Assembly (NCBI GenBank): GCA_047777415.1
Contig: JBKEEO010000001.1
Location: 434,001 to 498,000 of the forward strand
Direction of reading: 5' to 3'
Length of the DNA stretch: 64,000 nt
Source of the DNA: Caproicibacter sp047777415
GTDB lineage: Bacteria; Bacillota; Clostridia; Oscillospirales; Acutalibacteraceae
The notes under the pieces were generated by a model that saw nothing but the letters and a program-made list of their open reading frames with translations, was not told where the DNA came from and ran no database searches. Below, in pieces: positions 17,338-25,900 of the stretch (positions within the stretch are counted from its first letter, which is position 1; each line of letters begins with the position of its first letter). A program made the translations under genes and the position numbers.

Positions 17338-17652
17338 TTATGATTTGCATTTAACATGCTCCGGCGCTCCTGCTTTTGCTGTTGTCAGTTCTTTAAGCAA
17401 ATTGCAAGCATAGGCGCTGCCTTTTTTGCTGATTTTGTAATACGTCCATTTGCCTTCCTGTCGGCTCTCCACAATTCCGGATTCCACTAAGATTTTCATA
17501 TGATAGGATAATCCGGACTGCCCACAGTCGAGCTGTTCCTGCAAAACACAGGCGCATTTTTCACCGCTGCGCAGAAGTTCCAATACCTTTAAACGTTTTT
17601 CATCACACAGTGCTTTAAACACCTTAGCATGATGCTCATAATTTCCCGCCAA
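17338..17652 (-). CDS. arsR: ArsR-family metalloid-responsive repressor
   Basis: This 104-residue winged-helix repressor has the metalloid site EKCACVL (Cys33, Cys35) at the start of the recognition region, as in As(III)-sensing ArsR, followed by the helix-turn-helix SGLSYHMKILVESGIV and the wing RQEGKWTYYKIS. It should leave its operators when As(III) or Sb(III) binds. The start codon is a TTG preceded by GAGG with seven bases spacing. It has its own promoter with an operator just downstream of the -10, so it represses itself as well as the downstream genes. Confidence 0.93.
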   Translation of the reverse strand: MAGNYEHHAKVFKALCDEKRLKVLELLRSGEKCACVLQEQLDCGQSGLSYHMKILVESGIVESRQEGKWTYYKISKKGSAYACNLLKELTTAKAGAPEHVKCKS

Positions 17653-17665
17653 GTGATCGCCTCAC

Positions 17666-17681
17666 ATCAAAATTATTTGAT
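17666..17681. promoter_or_regulatory. ArsR-type operator at the arsR promoter
   Basis: ATCAAA-ATTA-TTTGAT, the same core and four-base spacing as the longer operator at 17278-17307, placed right at the predicted arsR transcript start. Confidence 0.8.
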
Positions 17682-17689
17682 ATGTTATT

Positions 17690-17718
17690 AGTATATGCAG
17701 GAAATTGGATTTTGTCAA
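17690..17718 (-). promoter_or_regulatory. SigA-type promoter of arsR
   Basis: TTGACA at 17718-17713 and TATACT at 17695-17690 with 17 bases between them, on the minus strand. The operator begins nine bases downstream of the -10. Confidence 0.85.
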
Positions 17719-17742
17719 TAGCAAATTTATTTCATAAATCAC

Positions 17743-19902
17743 TCAAGCTAACCCAAACAAGCGCGCAGTATTTGCGACGATAAAGCAGAGAAGCATTCCG
17801 GTGACGGTAGGAATTGCAAAAGCAAGCAGCGTCCATTTCAGGCTTTGAGTTTCCTTATGAATGGTTAAGCATGTGGTTCCGCACGGCCAGTGCATCAGCG
17901 AAAACAGCATCACGCAAACGGCCGTCAGCCAAGTCCATCCATTGCTGACAAGAAGCGTATGCAGCTCAGCTAGGCTGGAATAATCCGTCAACGTACCGGT
18001 TGCCATATAACTCATGATGATAATGGGTACAACAATCTCGTTGGCAGGAAATCCAAGAATAAATGCCATAAGAATATATCCGTCCATGCCAATAAGGTGT
18101 GCAAATGGATTTAAAAACGCGGCACAAATTTCCAGCAAGCTGGTTCCGTCAATTTGGATATTGCCCATCATCCAGATGATAAGGCCTGCGGGCGCCGCAA
18201 CAACTACCGCTCTGTGCAGAACAAAAAGCGTTCTGTCAAAAATGGAGCGAATTATGACTTTTCCAACCTGCGGGCGGCGGTATGGCGGCAATTCCAAATG
18301 AAACGAGGATGGAAGTCCTTTCAGTATGGTATTGGAAAGAATTTTGGAAATCAGCATGGTTATAAGGACACCAAAAATAATCACGGCGGTCAAAATCAAG
18401 GCGGAAACTGCGGTCTGAAAGAATCCCGTTGCAGTTCCGACAAAAAACATGGTAATGATGGCGATTAAAGTGGGGAATCGGCCATTGCACGGGACAAAAT
18501 TATTGGTCAAAATAGCAATCAGCCGCTCGCGGGGAGAATCAATAATGCGGCATCCAATCACGCCGCAGGCATTGCAACCAAAACCCATGCACATCGTCAG
18601 CGCCTGCTTCCCGTGGGCACATGCTTTTCTAAAGAAATTGTCGAGGTTAAAAGCAACACGGGGCAAATAACCGAGGTCTTCCAAAAGCGTGAACAGTGGG
18701 AAAAAGATTGCCATGGGTGGCAGCATAACGGAAACAACCCAAGCCAAAGTTCGATAGATACCGTTCACCACAGGATCGCTGATCCAAAGCGGCGCGTTAA
18801 TCCAAGTGAAAAAGTCCGCCAAGCGGTCTTGCAGCCAAAATAATCCGGCAGCAATCAGCTCCGATGGATAATTCGCGCCTGTAATCGTCAGCCAGAATAT
18901 CAAGAGCAGCAATAGGAGCATAATGGGGATACCGGTTATGCGGGACGTGAGAATCCGATCAATCTTTCGGTCACGTTCCGCGTATTTCTTCTCTTCACAG
19001 ACAATCGTTTTACGGCTGATTGTTTCACACTTTTCTATGATTTTTGTGACAATTCTGTCCCGAAACGCATCTCCAAAAATTCCTTCCTTTTCAAGTATTG
19101 CCTTTGCCTTCGCAAGCTTTTCCGAAATATCCGGTAAAGACATGATGTCATATCCGAGGAATCTTTCTAAAGATTTTAATACACTGCTGTCCCCTTCCAA
19201 AAGCTTTAAAGAGACCCATCGGCTGTTGAATTTTCCGTTAAGCAATTGCTCAACTGATGGCTGCAAAATTGCAACTGTTTTTTCGAGTTCGCTGCCATAA
19301 TCAATGATAATGGGTTTTGTTTCTTCGTCGGATTCGGTCATCTGCATAACGGCATCCATTAAATTTGTCAGTCCTTTTCCACTGCGCGCACTTGTACCAA
19401 TAACGGGGATTCCGAGTTCTTCCGACAGTTTTTTTAGGTCAATCTTGATTCTTTTCTTTTTCGCTTCATCCAGCAGATTGACGCACAAAATGACATTTCC
19501 TGAAATTTCCATTGTTTGAAGTACAAGATTTAGATTGCGTTCCAAGCAGGTTGCATCGGCTACAACAACTGTCGCATCCGGTTGGCCAAAACAGATAAAG
19601 TCGCGGGCAATTTCCTCTTCCTCGGAATTCGCCATGAGTGAATATGTTCCGGGAATATCCACCAAGATGAAATTTTTCCCCCGATGATGGCAAAGTCCCT
19701 GCGCGTTGGCCACCGTTTTCCCCGGCCAGTTTCCCGTGTGCTGATTCATCCCTGTTAGATTATTAAACACAGTGCTTTTCCCCACGTTTGGGTTACCCGC
19801 AAGCGCGATTACTTTATCTTGGTCGGTCTGTTTATTGATCTTCAGTATGCCATCACAGCAGCTCAATACTCCTGTTCCGGTGGATGATCCGGACAAGCCC
19901 AT
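17743..19902 (-). CDS. feoB: Ferrous iron transporter FeoB
   Basis: This 719-residue protein couples an N-terminal GTPase domain to a membrane permease that takes up Fe2+. The G1 motif GNPNVGKST lies at residues 36-44 and G3 DIPGTYS near 82-88. The membrane part has two Gate-type repeats, with FGCNACGVIGCRIIDSPRERLIAILTNNFVPCNGRFPTL between them, and a C-terminal region with MHWPCGTTCLTI. A short Cys-containing N-terminal extension (GVLSCCDG) precedes the G domain. GGGGGAG lies upstream of ATG 19902. It follows feoA by 118 bases; no feoC is seen. Confidence 0.95.
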   Translation of the reverse strand: MGLSGSSTGTGVLSCCDGILKINKQTDQDKVIALAGNPNVGKSTVFNNLTGMNQHTGNWPGKTVANAQGLCHHRGKNFILVDIPGTYSLMANSEEEEIARDFICFGQPDATVVVADATCLERNLNLVLQTMEISGNVILCVNLLDEAKKKRIKIDLKKLSEELGIPVIGTSARSGKGLTNLMDAVMQMTESDEETKPIIIDYGSELEKTVAILQPSVEQLLNGKFNSRWVSLKLLEGDSSVLKSLERFLGYDIMSLPDISEKLAKAKAILEKEGIFGDAFRDRIVTKIIEKCETISRKTIVCEEKKYAERDRKIDRILTSRITGIPIMLLLLLLIFWLTITGANYPSELIAAGLFWLQDRLADFFTWINAPLWISDPVVNGIYRTLAWVVSVMLPPMAIFFPLFTLLEDLGYLPRVAFNLDNFFRKACAHGKQALTMCMGFGCNACGVIGCRIIDSPRERLIAILTNNFVPCNGRFPTLIAIITMFFVGTATGFFQTAVSALILTAVIIFGVLITMLISKILSNTILKGLPSSFHLELPPYRRPQVGKVIIRSIFDRTLFVLHRAVVVAAPAGLIIWMMGNIQIDGTSLLEICAAFLNPFAHLIGMDGYILMAFILGFPANEIVVPIIIMSYMATGTLTDYSSLAELHTLLVSNGWTWLTAVCVMLFSLMHWPCGTTCLTIHKETQSLKWTLLAFAIPTVTGMLLCFIVANTARLFGLA

Positions 19903-20020
19903 GAGACTCTCCCCCTAATGTTACGATATGATTAATACAAAGCAGGGCAAACCCAAGTGTAAGGCATCATAGCAGTATTTTCCTCACCCTGCCCGAACCA
20001 AACGGATTTGCCCTGTTTAG

Positions 20021-20257
20021 TTACGCATTTACCATAATTTTTGCAGACACGTCTGATCTAAGGGCGATGACGGCACCGCGAATCAGGTAAGCAACCGGAT
20101 TTCCGGATGGACTTTTATAGAGCGATTGTATCTGCGTGCCGTTAATGACCCCCAGATCCTGCATACGACGTCTTGTGCTGCCGTCCGAAAGCAGCTCGGT
20201 AACGCTGGCTTTTGCGCCAATAGGCAGCTGTGTTAAAGGTATTTGATTTCTGTCCAT
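20021..20257 (-). CDS. feoA: FeoA, SH3-like partner of FeoB
   Basis: This 78-residue SH3-like protein (IPLTQLPIGAKASVTEL, then DLGVINGTQIQSLYKSPSGNP) is the usual cytoplasmic partner that FeoB needs for Fe2+ uptake. The ATG at 20257 is chosen because GGGAGG lies 10 bases upstream; an ATG 18 bases earlier overlaps that site. The 160 bases upstream of it hold a TTAGCCTA half-site that vaguely resembles DtxR-family boxes, too weak to call. Confidence 0.9.
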   Translation of the reverse strand: MDRNQIPLTQLPIGAKASVTELLSDGSTRRRMQDLGVINGTQIQSLYKSPSGNPVAYLIRGAVIALRSDVSAKIMVNA

Positions 20258-20416
20258 TGTGATTTTGCCTCCCATTTATTTTCACTGATAGCTGACATTA
20301 AATTTATTTCACTAGGCTAATCTATGGTTCTTCCTCTTAAAATGTTCCTATTTTTAAAAGTTTAGTCTGCGTATTTATCAGGCAAAAGTGGGGTTACCGT
20401 AAAGGAAAACAGTAAA

Positions 20417-20442
20417 GGCACGCTGAATATCTTTCATGAAAA
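20417..20442 (+). repeat. Left 26-bp direct repeat flanking the IS481-family element
   Basis: The 26 bases starting GGCACGCTGAATATC are identical to those at 21505-21530 and touch the left terminal inverted repeat of the element. This is the form of a target-site duplication, though unusually long. Confidence 0.9.
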
Positions 20443-21504
20443 TGTAGGTTTGTCAAACATATTGGACAGTATGGGATTGTAAAAATTCAGAAGGAGATAA
20501 CCAGTGAAGAGGACGCATCGGCATATTGTTAGAGCGGCGTAAGTAGATGGAAAGTTGGTTTTCAAAGTCAGCTAAGGAATAAAAATGGTGTTTGTTGTAA
20601 AAGCGTTTTTGGTCTTCGCGATGGCTGCGTTCCACTTTACCATTGTGCCTGGGCGTATAAGGCCGAATCAGTTTGTGCCGGATATGCAGTTGAGCGGCAG
20701 TGGCCTCGAAGAGCGTCAGCAGATGTTTCTTTGATGGGGAAAAACGGTTGGTGAATTCAAAACCGTTGTCAGTTTGAATACATTCCACACGAACACCGCG
20801 CCGGGCAAACCATTTGACAGCTCGTTTAAGAAAGTCGGCAGAAGAGTAGGTACTCTGTTCAGGGTACGCTGCCAAAAAACGCAGCCTAGAAAATTCATCA
20901 ATAGCGGTATACTGGAAAAGCCGAAGCTCTGGGTCGGCAATACAGCGCTTTGGAACTACCTTTACATCGATTTGAATGCGCTCTCCGGGATGCGTCATTT
21001 GCTCATATGGCTTTGGCTGATATTTTTTCTTCGGTTTTGCCTCTGGAAAAATCCCCATTCGGCGCATTACACGGAACAGACTTTCCAGACATCGCTTGTA
21101 TCCGCGCTTTTTTAACCGAGACCATAGTTCAATCATACCGAGTTCTGGGTTCCTGCGCCGCATGTCGCGAATCAGTTTTAACTCGGCAGGCGTATGCTGG
21201 TTTGGATGACTGTGTGGCCTTCTAGACCGGCAAGCCAACGATTCTAATGTACCGTCATACCGGGCCATCCAAAAGTAAATAAAGGAACGACTTTTGTTGT
21301 ACTTTCTGCTTGCACGGCTAACACCGTACTTTTGAGCGTAGATCATTATGGATTGCCTAAACTTCATATCTTGTGTTACACTATTCATGCAGGAATGGAC
21401 ACTTCCTCTCGGTATGATTTGGTTTTGGTAGCTTTATTGTAACCGATGTGTCCATTTCTGTTTTTATTTTTTCTCAACTGTCCAATATGTATTGTAGTCC
21501 TACA
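20443..21504 (-). mobile_element. IS481-family insertion sequence, 1062 bp, apparently intact
   Basis: Terminal inverted repeats share TGTAGG at the tips and ACATATTGGACAGT 14 bases in, with eight divergent bases between. A single transposase gene fills the element, its stop codon lying inside the left repeat. Directly outside both ends is an identical 26-bp direct repeat. Without the element, the 26-bp sequence would run into the promoter of tRNA-Gly, so the insertion lies about 30 bases upstream of the tRNA -35. Confidence 0.9.
20453..21388 (-). CDS. IS481-family DDE transposase
   Basis: This 311-residue transposase has an N-terminal helix-turn-helix (YAQKYGVSRASRKYNKSRSFIYFWMARYDG) and a retroviral-type integrase core: IQIDVKVVP with the first Asp, QTDNGFEF with the second Asp, and PRHNGKVERSHREDQKRFY with the catalytic Glu. 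It is a full-length frame without stops. No strong ribosome binding site sits at the right distance, AGAGGAAG being about 15 bases before the ATG. It moves the surrounding IS element. Confidence 0.92.
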   Translation of the reverse strand: MNSVTQDMKFRQSIMIYAQKYGVSRASRKYNKSRSFIYFWMARYDGTLESLACRSRRPHSHPNQHTPAELKLIRDMRRRNPELGMIELWSRLKKRGYKRCLESLFRVMRRMGIFPEAKPKKKYQPKPYEQMTHPGERIQIDVKVVPKRCIADPELRLFQYTAIDEFSRLRFLAAYPEQSTYSSADFLKRAVKWFARRGVRVECIQTDNGFEFTNRFSPSKKHLLTLFEATAAQLHIRHKLIRPYTPRHNGKVERSHREDQKRFYNKHHFYSLADFENQLSIYLRRSNNMPMRPLHWLSPSEFLQSHTVQYV

Positions 21505-21530
21505 GGCACGCTGAATATCTTTCATGAAAA
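21505..21530 (+). repeat. Right 26-bp direct repeat flanking the IS481-family element
   Basis: Identical to 20417-20442 and adjoining the CCTACA tip of the element; see the left copy. Confidence 0.9.
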
Positions 21531-21534
21531 AGTC

Positions 21535-21563
21535 TTGAAAACACGGCCAAAATATGCTAAACT
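21535..21563 (+). promoter_or_regulatory. Promoter of tRNA-Gly
   Basis: TTGAAA at 21535-21540 and TAAACT at 21558-21563 with 17 bases between them, 23 bases before the tRNA. The IS481 element ends about 30 bases upstream. Confidence 0.65.
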
Positions 21564-21585
21564 AATATTCACATGAAAGAAAGGT

Positions 21586-21660
<75 letters not shown>

Positions 21661-21668
21661 AAGAAAAA

Positions 21669-21710
21669 ATCCCGAAAAGCCTCATGGTTACTGGCTTTTC
21701 GGGATTTTTA
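21669..21710 (+). terminator. Terminator after tRNA-Gly
   Basis: AATCCCGAAAAGCC pairs perfectly with GGCTTTTCGGGATT over 14 bp, followed by a T run. Confidence 0.93.
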
Positions 21711-22451
21711 TTTTATTTTTTCATAACGGAAAAACATGCAAAAAAAACTCTAAAAATAGCAAAGATGCAAGTCAGGATGCGAATCAGAACAAACGTTCAG
21801 GTAACCGCAAATTTCCTTCCAGTGCTATGCCAAGGAGTTTTCCGAAAAAAATGACGCCGAAAATAATGGCAATGGAGACACCTACAATGCCGGCACGGGA
21901 GGTACTTCCAAGAAGAATCCAAAGAGAAAGCAACGCCATACTCCAAAGGGCAACTCTTGTGCGCAGCGATTTGGCAGCCAGCGCCAAAACAAAAAATACG
22001 GGTACGGCAATGGCGGCAAAACTGCCGGCATAATCCCAATGATAAAAGGTACTGTACAGTCTGCCGGATTGGGACAAAAAACTGAAATCTTCGATTTTAT
22101 TGCGGTCCCAAGGCGATATGGTGAAAAATCTGCCTAAGTCAGTGGTAATCAGGTCGTGACCAAAATATTGGAATGTTCCCAATACGGCAGACACGGTTAC
22201 AACAATACCGAGAGCTACAATGATATTTCTATAATCCCTTTGGGTACGGTAAGCATACATAGAATATAAAAACAAAAGGATATAACAGCACCAAATTAAG
22301 GCTCCCTCCGCGCGGTCATGTACGCCCCAGAACGCGATGGAGGAATATTCGGAAAAAGCAGCCGACAAGAGGGTAAACAATACAAAAGTCCCGCCGGCAA
22401 TCACGTATGTAGTAATCATTCGGCTATGCTTATGAAATATCTTTTTATAAT

Positions 22452-23831
22452 GGCTCTATGTCAATAGTTGGGGTAACCCAAAATGGAAACACCGGATGGA
22501 GCGGCGTTAAGCTGCTCCATTTTTCGTTGAATGATGGAACATGTGAAGAATACGATTGCGGAAGCGACGAAAATTACGATAACCGTAGGCATTGCGTTTG
22601 AGTACCTTAATCTTGTTGTTAACCCCTTCGGTAAAACCATTGGTGTAAGGACAATCAAACGAATTTAGAATACCTTTTGACCAGCGAACCATAGTATTTC
22701 CACAAGCAACAAATTTCAAAAGGCCACTGTTTTGTGCGGCCATAATCCAATGGGATAGCGCTGTCCGTGCAGACACGCTGTCAGAAGATTCAAGGACTTT
22801 GAAAAACTGTTCTTTCAGAGAGTAGGCTGTCAGCAGACGGTTACTGGCATAGAGCATAAGATCGACCTGTTGCTTTTGCTCAGGAGTGAGAAATTGATAT
22901 CGCTTGTTCAGCAAGATTCGGGAGCGTTTAAAATGAATTCTTCGGGTTTTGCTGAATTTTTTCTGTTCTTCCTTGCGAACGGCTTCAAAGGCCCAAAATA
23001 CTTGGCGAATGTAATGATATTTGTCAATGACATAATTGGAATTTTTAAAATATGTTTGGGCAATACCGGCATATGTACTCCACATATCGCTGACGAAATG
23101 CTTCGTTTTAGAACGGTCAAGCTGGCCGAAATATTCTGTCAGTTTGTGGTTGTATCGAGCAGGAAGAATATCAAGAATTCGGTGACGGACCGGATCGGTC
23201 AGAATGCACTGATATTTCTCGCCGCTTGTATTGCCTTTAAACTCATCAATCGATACAACTTCAGGTAATTGCTGCGGTTTTCCATAATGGATACAATCGA
23301 AAAGACGGATAATAGTTGAAACAGATAGATTCACCTCACATGCTACACTGGTAAAAGAACGCACGTCGGAAAGCTTTGAAATGATATATACGGCTAAACG
23401 GTTTGTCATGCGGTGATATCTAGGCAAAAACGAATTATCCTCAAAGAAACGCTTTCCACAAGAATGGCAGCGATATCGGCGCTTTCGTAGAATCAGGGAG
23501 GTATGTTTGCCAAAAGCGGGAATGTCTTTCACGGTTTGACAACGGTAATCATGAACGTAGCTGGTTTGATGGCCACAACAGGGGCAAACATGCGGCTTTC
23601 TCGGCAGCTCAATAAAAATTTCCGTTTTATCAGGCAATTGCCTCACATTTTTTACGATTACCCCTTTTAATCCAAGCAATTTTTCGATAGAATGAGTACA
23701 GAGCATATCGATGACCTCCCAAATGGTGGTGTGGTAATCTCCATTTTAAAGTTTTTTCATCGAATATGCTCTACTTTTTTGCTCTTTTTTCGCAGGCCTA
23801 TTCGTCACACCCCAACATTTATTATAGAGCC
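22452..23831 (-). mobile_element. ISL3-family insertion sequence, 1380 bp, apparently intact
   Basis: Ends begin GGCTCTAT and share GTTGGGGT further in, as inverted repeats. An 8-bp target duplication TTTATAAT lies at 22444-22451 and 23832-23839; the intact paralogous locus (near 58930) has TTTATAAT only once, which proves the insertion. Eight-bp duplications are usual for ISL3. Confidence 0.93.
22507..23706 (-). CDS. ISL3-family transposase
   Basis: This 399-residue transposase has an N-terminal zinc-finger region (CPCCGHQTSYVHDYR, then RRYRCHSCGKRFFE), a helix-turn-helix segment, and the DDE core: VSIDEFKGN, VSDMWSTYAG and the C-terminal NGFTEGVNNKIKVLKR with the catalytic Glu. The sequence continues to YGYRNFRRFRNRILHMF, the usual end of ISL3 proteins. 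The frame is full length and uninterrupted, so the element may still be active. Confidence 0.93.
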   Translation of the reverse strand: MLCTHSIEKLLGLKGVIVKNVRQLPDKTEIFIELPRKPHVCPCCGHQTSYVHDYRCQTVKDIPAFGKHTSLILRKRRYRCHSCGKRFFEDNSFLPRYHRMTNRLAVYIISKLSDVRSFTSVACEVNLSVSTIIRLFDCIHYGKPQQLPEVVSIDEFKGNTSGEKYQCILTDPVRHRILDILPARYNHKLTEYFGQLDRSKTKHFVSDMWSTYAGIAQTYFKNSNYVIDKYHYIRQVFWAFEAVRKEEQKKFSKTRRIHFKRSRILLNKRYQFLTPEQKQQVDLMLYASNRLLTAYSLKEQFFKVLESSDSVSARTALSHWIMAAQNSGLLKFVACGNTMVRWSKGILNSFDCPYTNGFTEGVNNKIKVLKRNAYGYRNFRRFRNRILHMFHHSTKNGAA

Positions 23832-24208
23832 TTTATAATTAACTCCACACAGGATTATGAGAATGCCGCCCGCTATCAACAGCCACAAAGCTTTTGCCTG
23901 GGAATAAAGATCGGCCATAATGCTCTGTCCAAACAGACAAGCCTCATTGTAATCCAGGTGAACGATTGTCCAATGCACAATCAATGGAATAACAGCCATC
24001 ACAAGGACAATAGGAAGGCCATTTATCAATATTCGCAAGGTACCGATTGACAATCTATTAAACAGCTTTTGTAAACGTTCTTTTGACATTGTATGCTCCG
24101 CATTGGGGCTGATTGTGCTTTCTCCGCTGATGCTTTTAACCGCTGTGGGAGTAAAAATCACGTCGCCCGGTCCGATCATATACAAACAGGAACGCATTGG
24201 CAAAAACA

Positions 24209-25540
24209 CCTAGTGTCAAGGGAAGTTCGCAATTTCGGGACTCCGAAAAATGAATTAGGCTACGTTTAACAGTAAAAGAATGGATTTCGGGTTTAAGTAT
24301 GCTCTGGAAACAGACCAGTCTTCCGCATATTCCATCAGACATGTTGTTACCAGCCGTAGGTAGGAATCCGGATTAGGAAATATTCCGACTACACTGGTTC
24401 TGCGGCGGATTTCCTTGTTCAGTCGTTCCAACATATTGGTCGAGGAAATTTTGCGGGCGTCGAGTTCCGGAAAGGCGTAGAAAGCTAGAGAATCTTCCAG
24501 CCCATCTTGCAGAAGCTCAATTGCTTTTGGAAAGCGTTTTCCATACTGTTCTGATATTTGCTCTGCGCGTTGTCTAGCTATTTTAGCGGAAGGTGCTAAC
24601 CAAATTTCTTTTAACTGAGCCGCAAAGGATTCTTTTTCCTTCTGGGGTACATGAGCCAAAATATTTCGCATAAAATGGACTTTGCACCGTTGCCAAGAGG
24701 CTCCCGGAAAACTCTCACGGACGGCTGCAATCAGCCCTTTATTCGCGTCTGAAATCACCAGGAGCGGTGTTTTCAGACCACGATCTAAAAGACTTTGAAA
24801 CAATTGAGAATAACTTTCTTTGGATTCTTCCAGCATTGGCTCTACGGCGAGGATATCCCTATGCCCCTGTTCATTGACGCCGCAAACTACCATCACAGCC
24901 ATGCTGACGACCCGGCCATCCATACGGATTTTTTCATACAGTGCATCTGTCCAAATGACAGGATAGCGACCCGTCAGAGGCCGGCTGCGGAAGTACTGCA
25001 CCTGCTCGTTAAGGCCTTTCGTCATTTCACTGACTTGACTGCGGGAAAGATTCTCAATTCCAAGACTGCGAGCTAGTTTCTCCATCTTTCGCGTAGATAC
25101 ACCCTGCACAAACGCTTCTTGAACCACTTGAATCAGCGCTGTTTCACTGCGCTTGCGTTCTGTTACGAAAAACGGGATATAGCCCTGATTTCGGAGTTTT
25201 GGTACCATCAGATACATCGTCCCCATACGAGTATCCAATCGACGTGGCCGATAGCCGCAGCGGTAATCACGGCGGGACGGATTGTGTGCATTCTTTTCCG
25301 CGCCAATAATACCGGAGACCTCTGCTTCCATCAGACGGGTACACAGCCATTCCAGCATCGACAGCATTGGATCCGGCTGCGCCATACATTTTAGTAGCAA
25401 TTCTGTCAAATCTGTGGTATTCTTTTTGTGAGTCATTGGGTATCTCTCCTTTTTTGAATGTTTTCTCACCATTCATTTTATCGGAGTCCCAATGACTTTT
25501 CTATGCCTTGATAAAATTGCGAACTTTATTGTACTCCATC
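24209..25540 (-). mobile_element. IS256-family insertion sequence, 1332 bp, apparently intact
   Basis: The imperfect 27-bp terminal inverted repeats share AAGTTCGCAATTT. The 8-bp target duplication CAAAAACA is at 24201-24208 and 25541-25548, while the intact paralogue near 60425 has it once. Size and duplication length are typical for IS256. Confidence 0.93.
24255..25436 (-). CDS. IS256-family mutator-type transposase
   Basis: This 393-residue transposase has the family layout. An N-terminal DNA-binding part contains RRDYRCGYRPRRLDTRMGT and TRKMEKLARSLG. The catalytic Asp lies in VIWTDALYEKIRMDGRVVS, a second acidic block is VISDANKGLIAAVRESFPG, and SSTNMLERLNKEIRRR carries the catalytic Glu. 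The start MTHKKN at 25436 is preferred because GGAG lies nine bases upstream. The frame is intact. Confidence 0.93.
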   Translation of the reverse strand: MTHKKNTTDLTELLLKCMAQPDPMLSMLEWLCTRLMEAEVSGIIGAEKNAHNPSRRDYRCGYRPRRLDTRMGTMYLMVPKLRNQGYIPFFVTERKRSETALIQVVQEAFVQGVSTRKMEKLARSLGIENLSRSQVSEMTKGLNEQVQYFRSRPLTGRYPVIWTDALYEKIRMDGRVVSMAVMVVCGVNEQGHRDILAVEPMLEESKESYSQLFQSLLDRGLKTPLLVISDANKGLIAAVRESFPGASWQRCKVHFMRNILAHVPQKEKESFAAQLKEIWLAPSAKIARQRAEQISEQYGKRFPKAIELLQDGLEDSLAFYAFPELDARKISSTNMLERLNKEIRRRTSVVGIFPNPDSYLRLVTTCLMEYAEDWSVSRAYLNPKSILLLLNVA

Positions 25541-25900
25541 CAAAAACAAACGCCCTTTCCAAATGTATAAATTTCGCTCCATGAAAGTAAGTGAAAGAAA
25601 TTCCAATTTGACAACATGGGGAACAAAACGCGACGACAGCCGCACAATATTCGGCGCCTTTATCCGGAAATACAGTATTGACCAACTGCCGCAGCGCCGC
25701 AGCTTTGGAATGTGTTAAAAGGTGATATGAGCCTCGTGGGTCCCCGACCGGAACGTTCCTATTTTGTAGACAAGTTTAAGGATGAAATTCCTCTGCATAT
25801 GCTCAAACATTTGATGCGTCCGGGAATCACCGGGTGGGCACAGGTAAACGGCTGGTTTTAAAACTTGTTATGTCAAGGACAGAAATTAGCTTGTTGGCGG

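Larger units (their letters stand above)
21808..24018 (-). pseudogene. Decayed O-antigen-ligase-like gene, interrupted by an ISL3 element
   Basis: The segments 21808-22451 and 23840-24018 are nearly identical to the middle and N-terminal parts of the intact ligase-like gene at 57323-59218. The decayed copy lacks the C-terminal half and the first 35 or so codons, and an ISL3 element splits it within the stretch that encodes the YKKIFQKHS region of the intact copy. A 211-codon frame still reads through part of it. At 24018 the ligase homology ends and joins directly to sugar-transferase homology, so the intergenic region and both gene starts were deleted. Confidence 0.9.
24019..25858 (+). pseudogene. 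Decayed polyprenyl sugar-phosphate transferase gene, interrupted by an IS256 element
   Basis: Segments 24019-24208 and 25549-25858 match the C-terminal catalytic part of the intact sugar transferase gene (59473-60867). The first two thirds are missing, a 9-base tandem duplication (CCGCAGCGCCGCAGC, near 25695) shifts the frame, and an IS256 element splits the remnant. At 25849-25858 the sequence AAACGGCTGG joins the coding part directly to the 3' arm of the terminator, losing the last 50 codons. It cannot make an active enzyme. Confidence 0.9.

Noticed and set aside
20280..20340. DtxR/IdeR-type box before feoA
   Set aside because: Only a TTAGCCTA half-site is present, with no matching second half.
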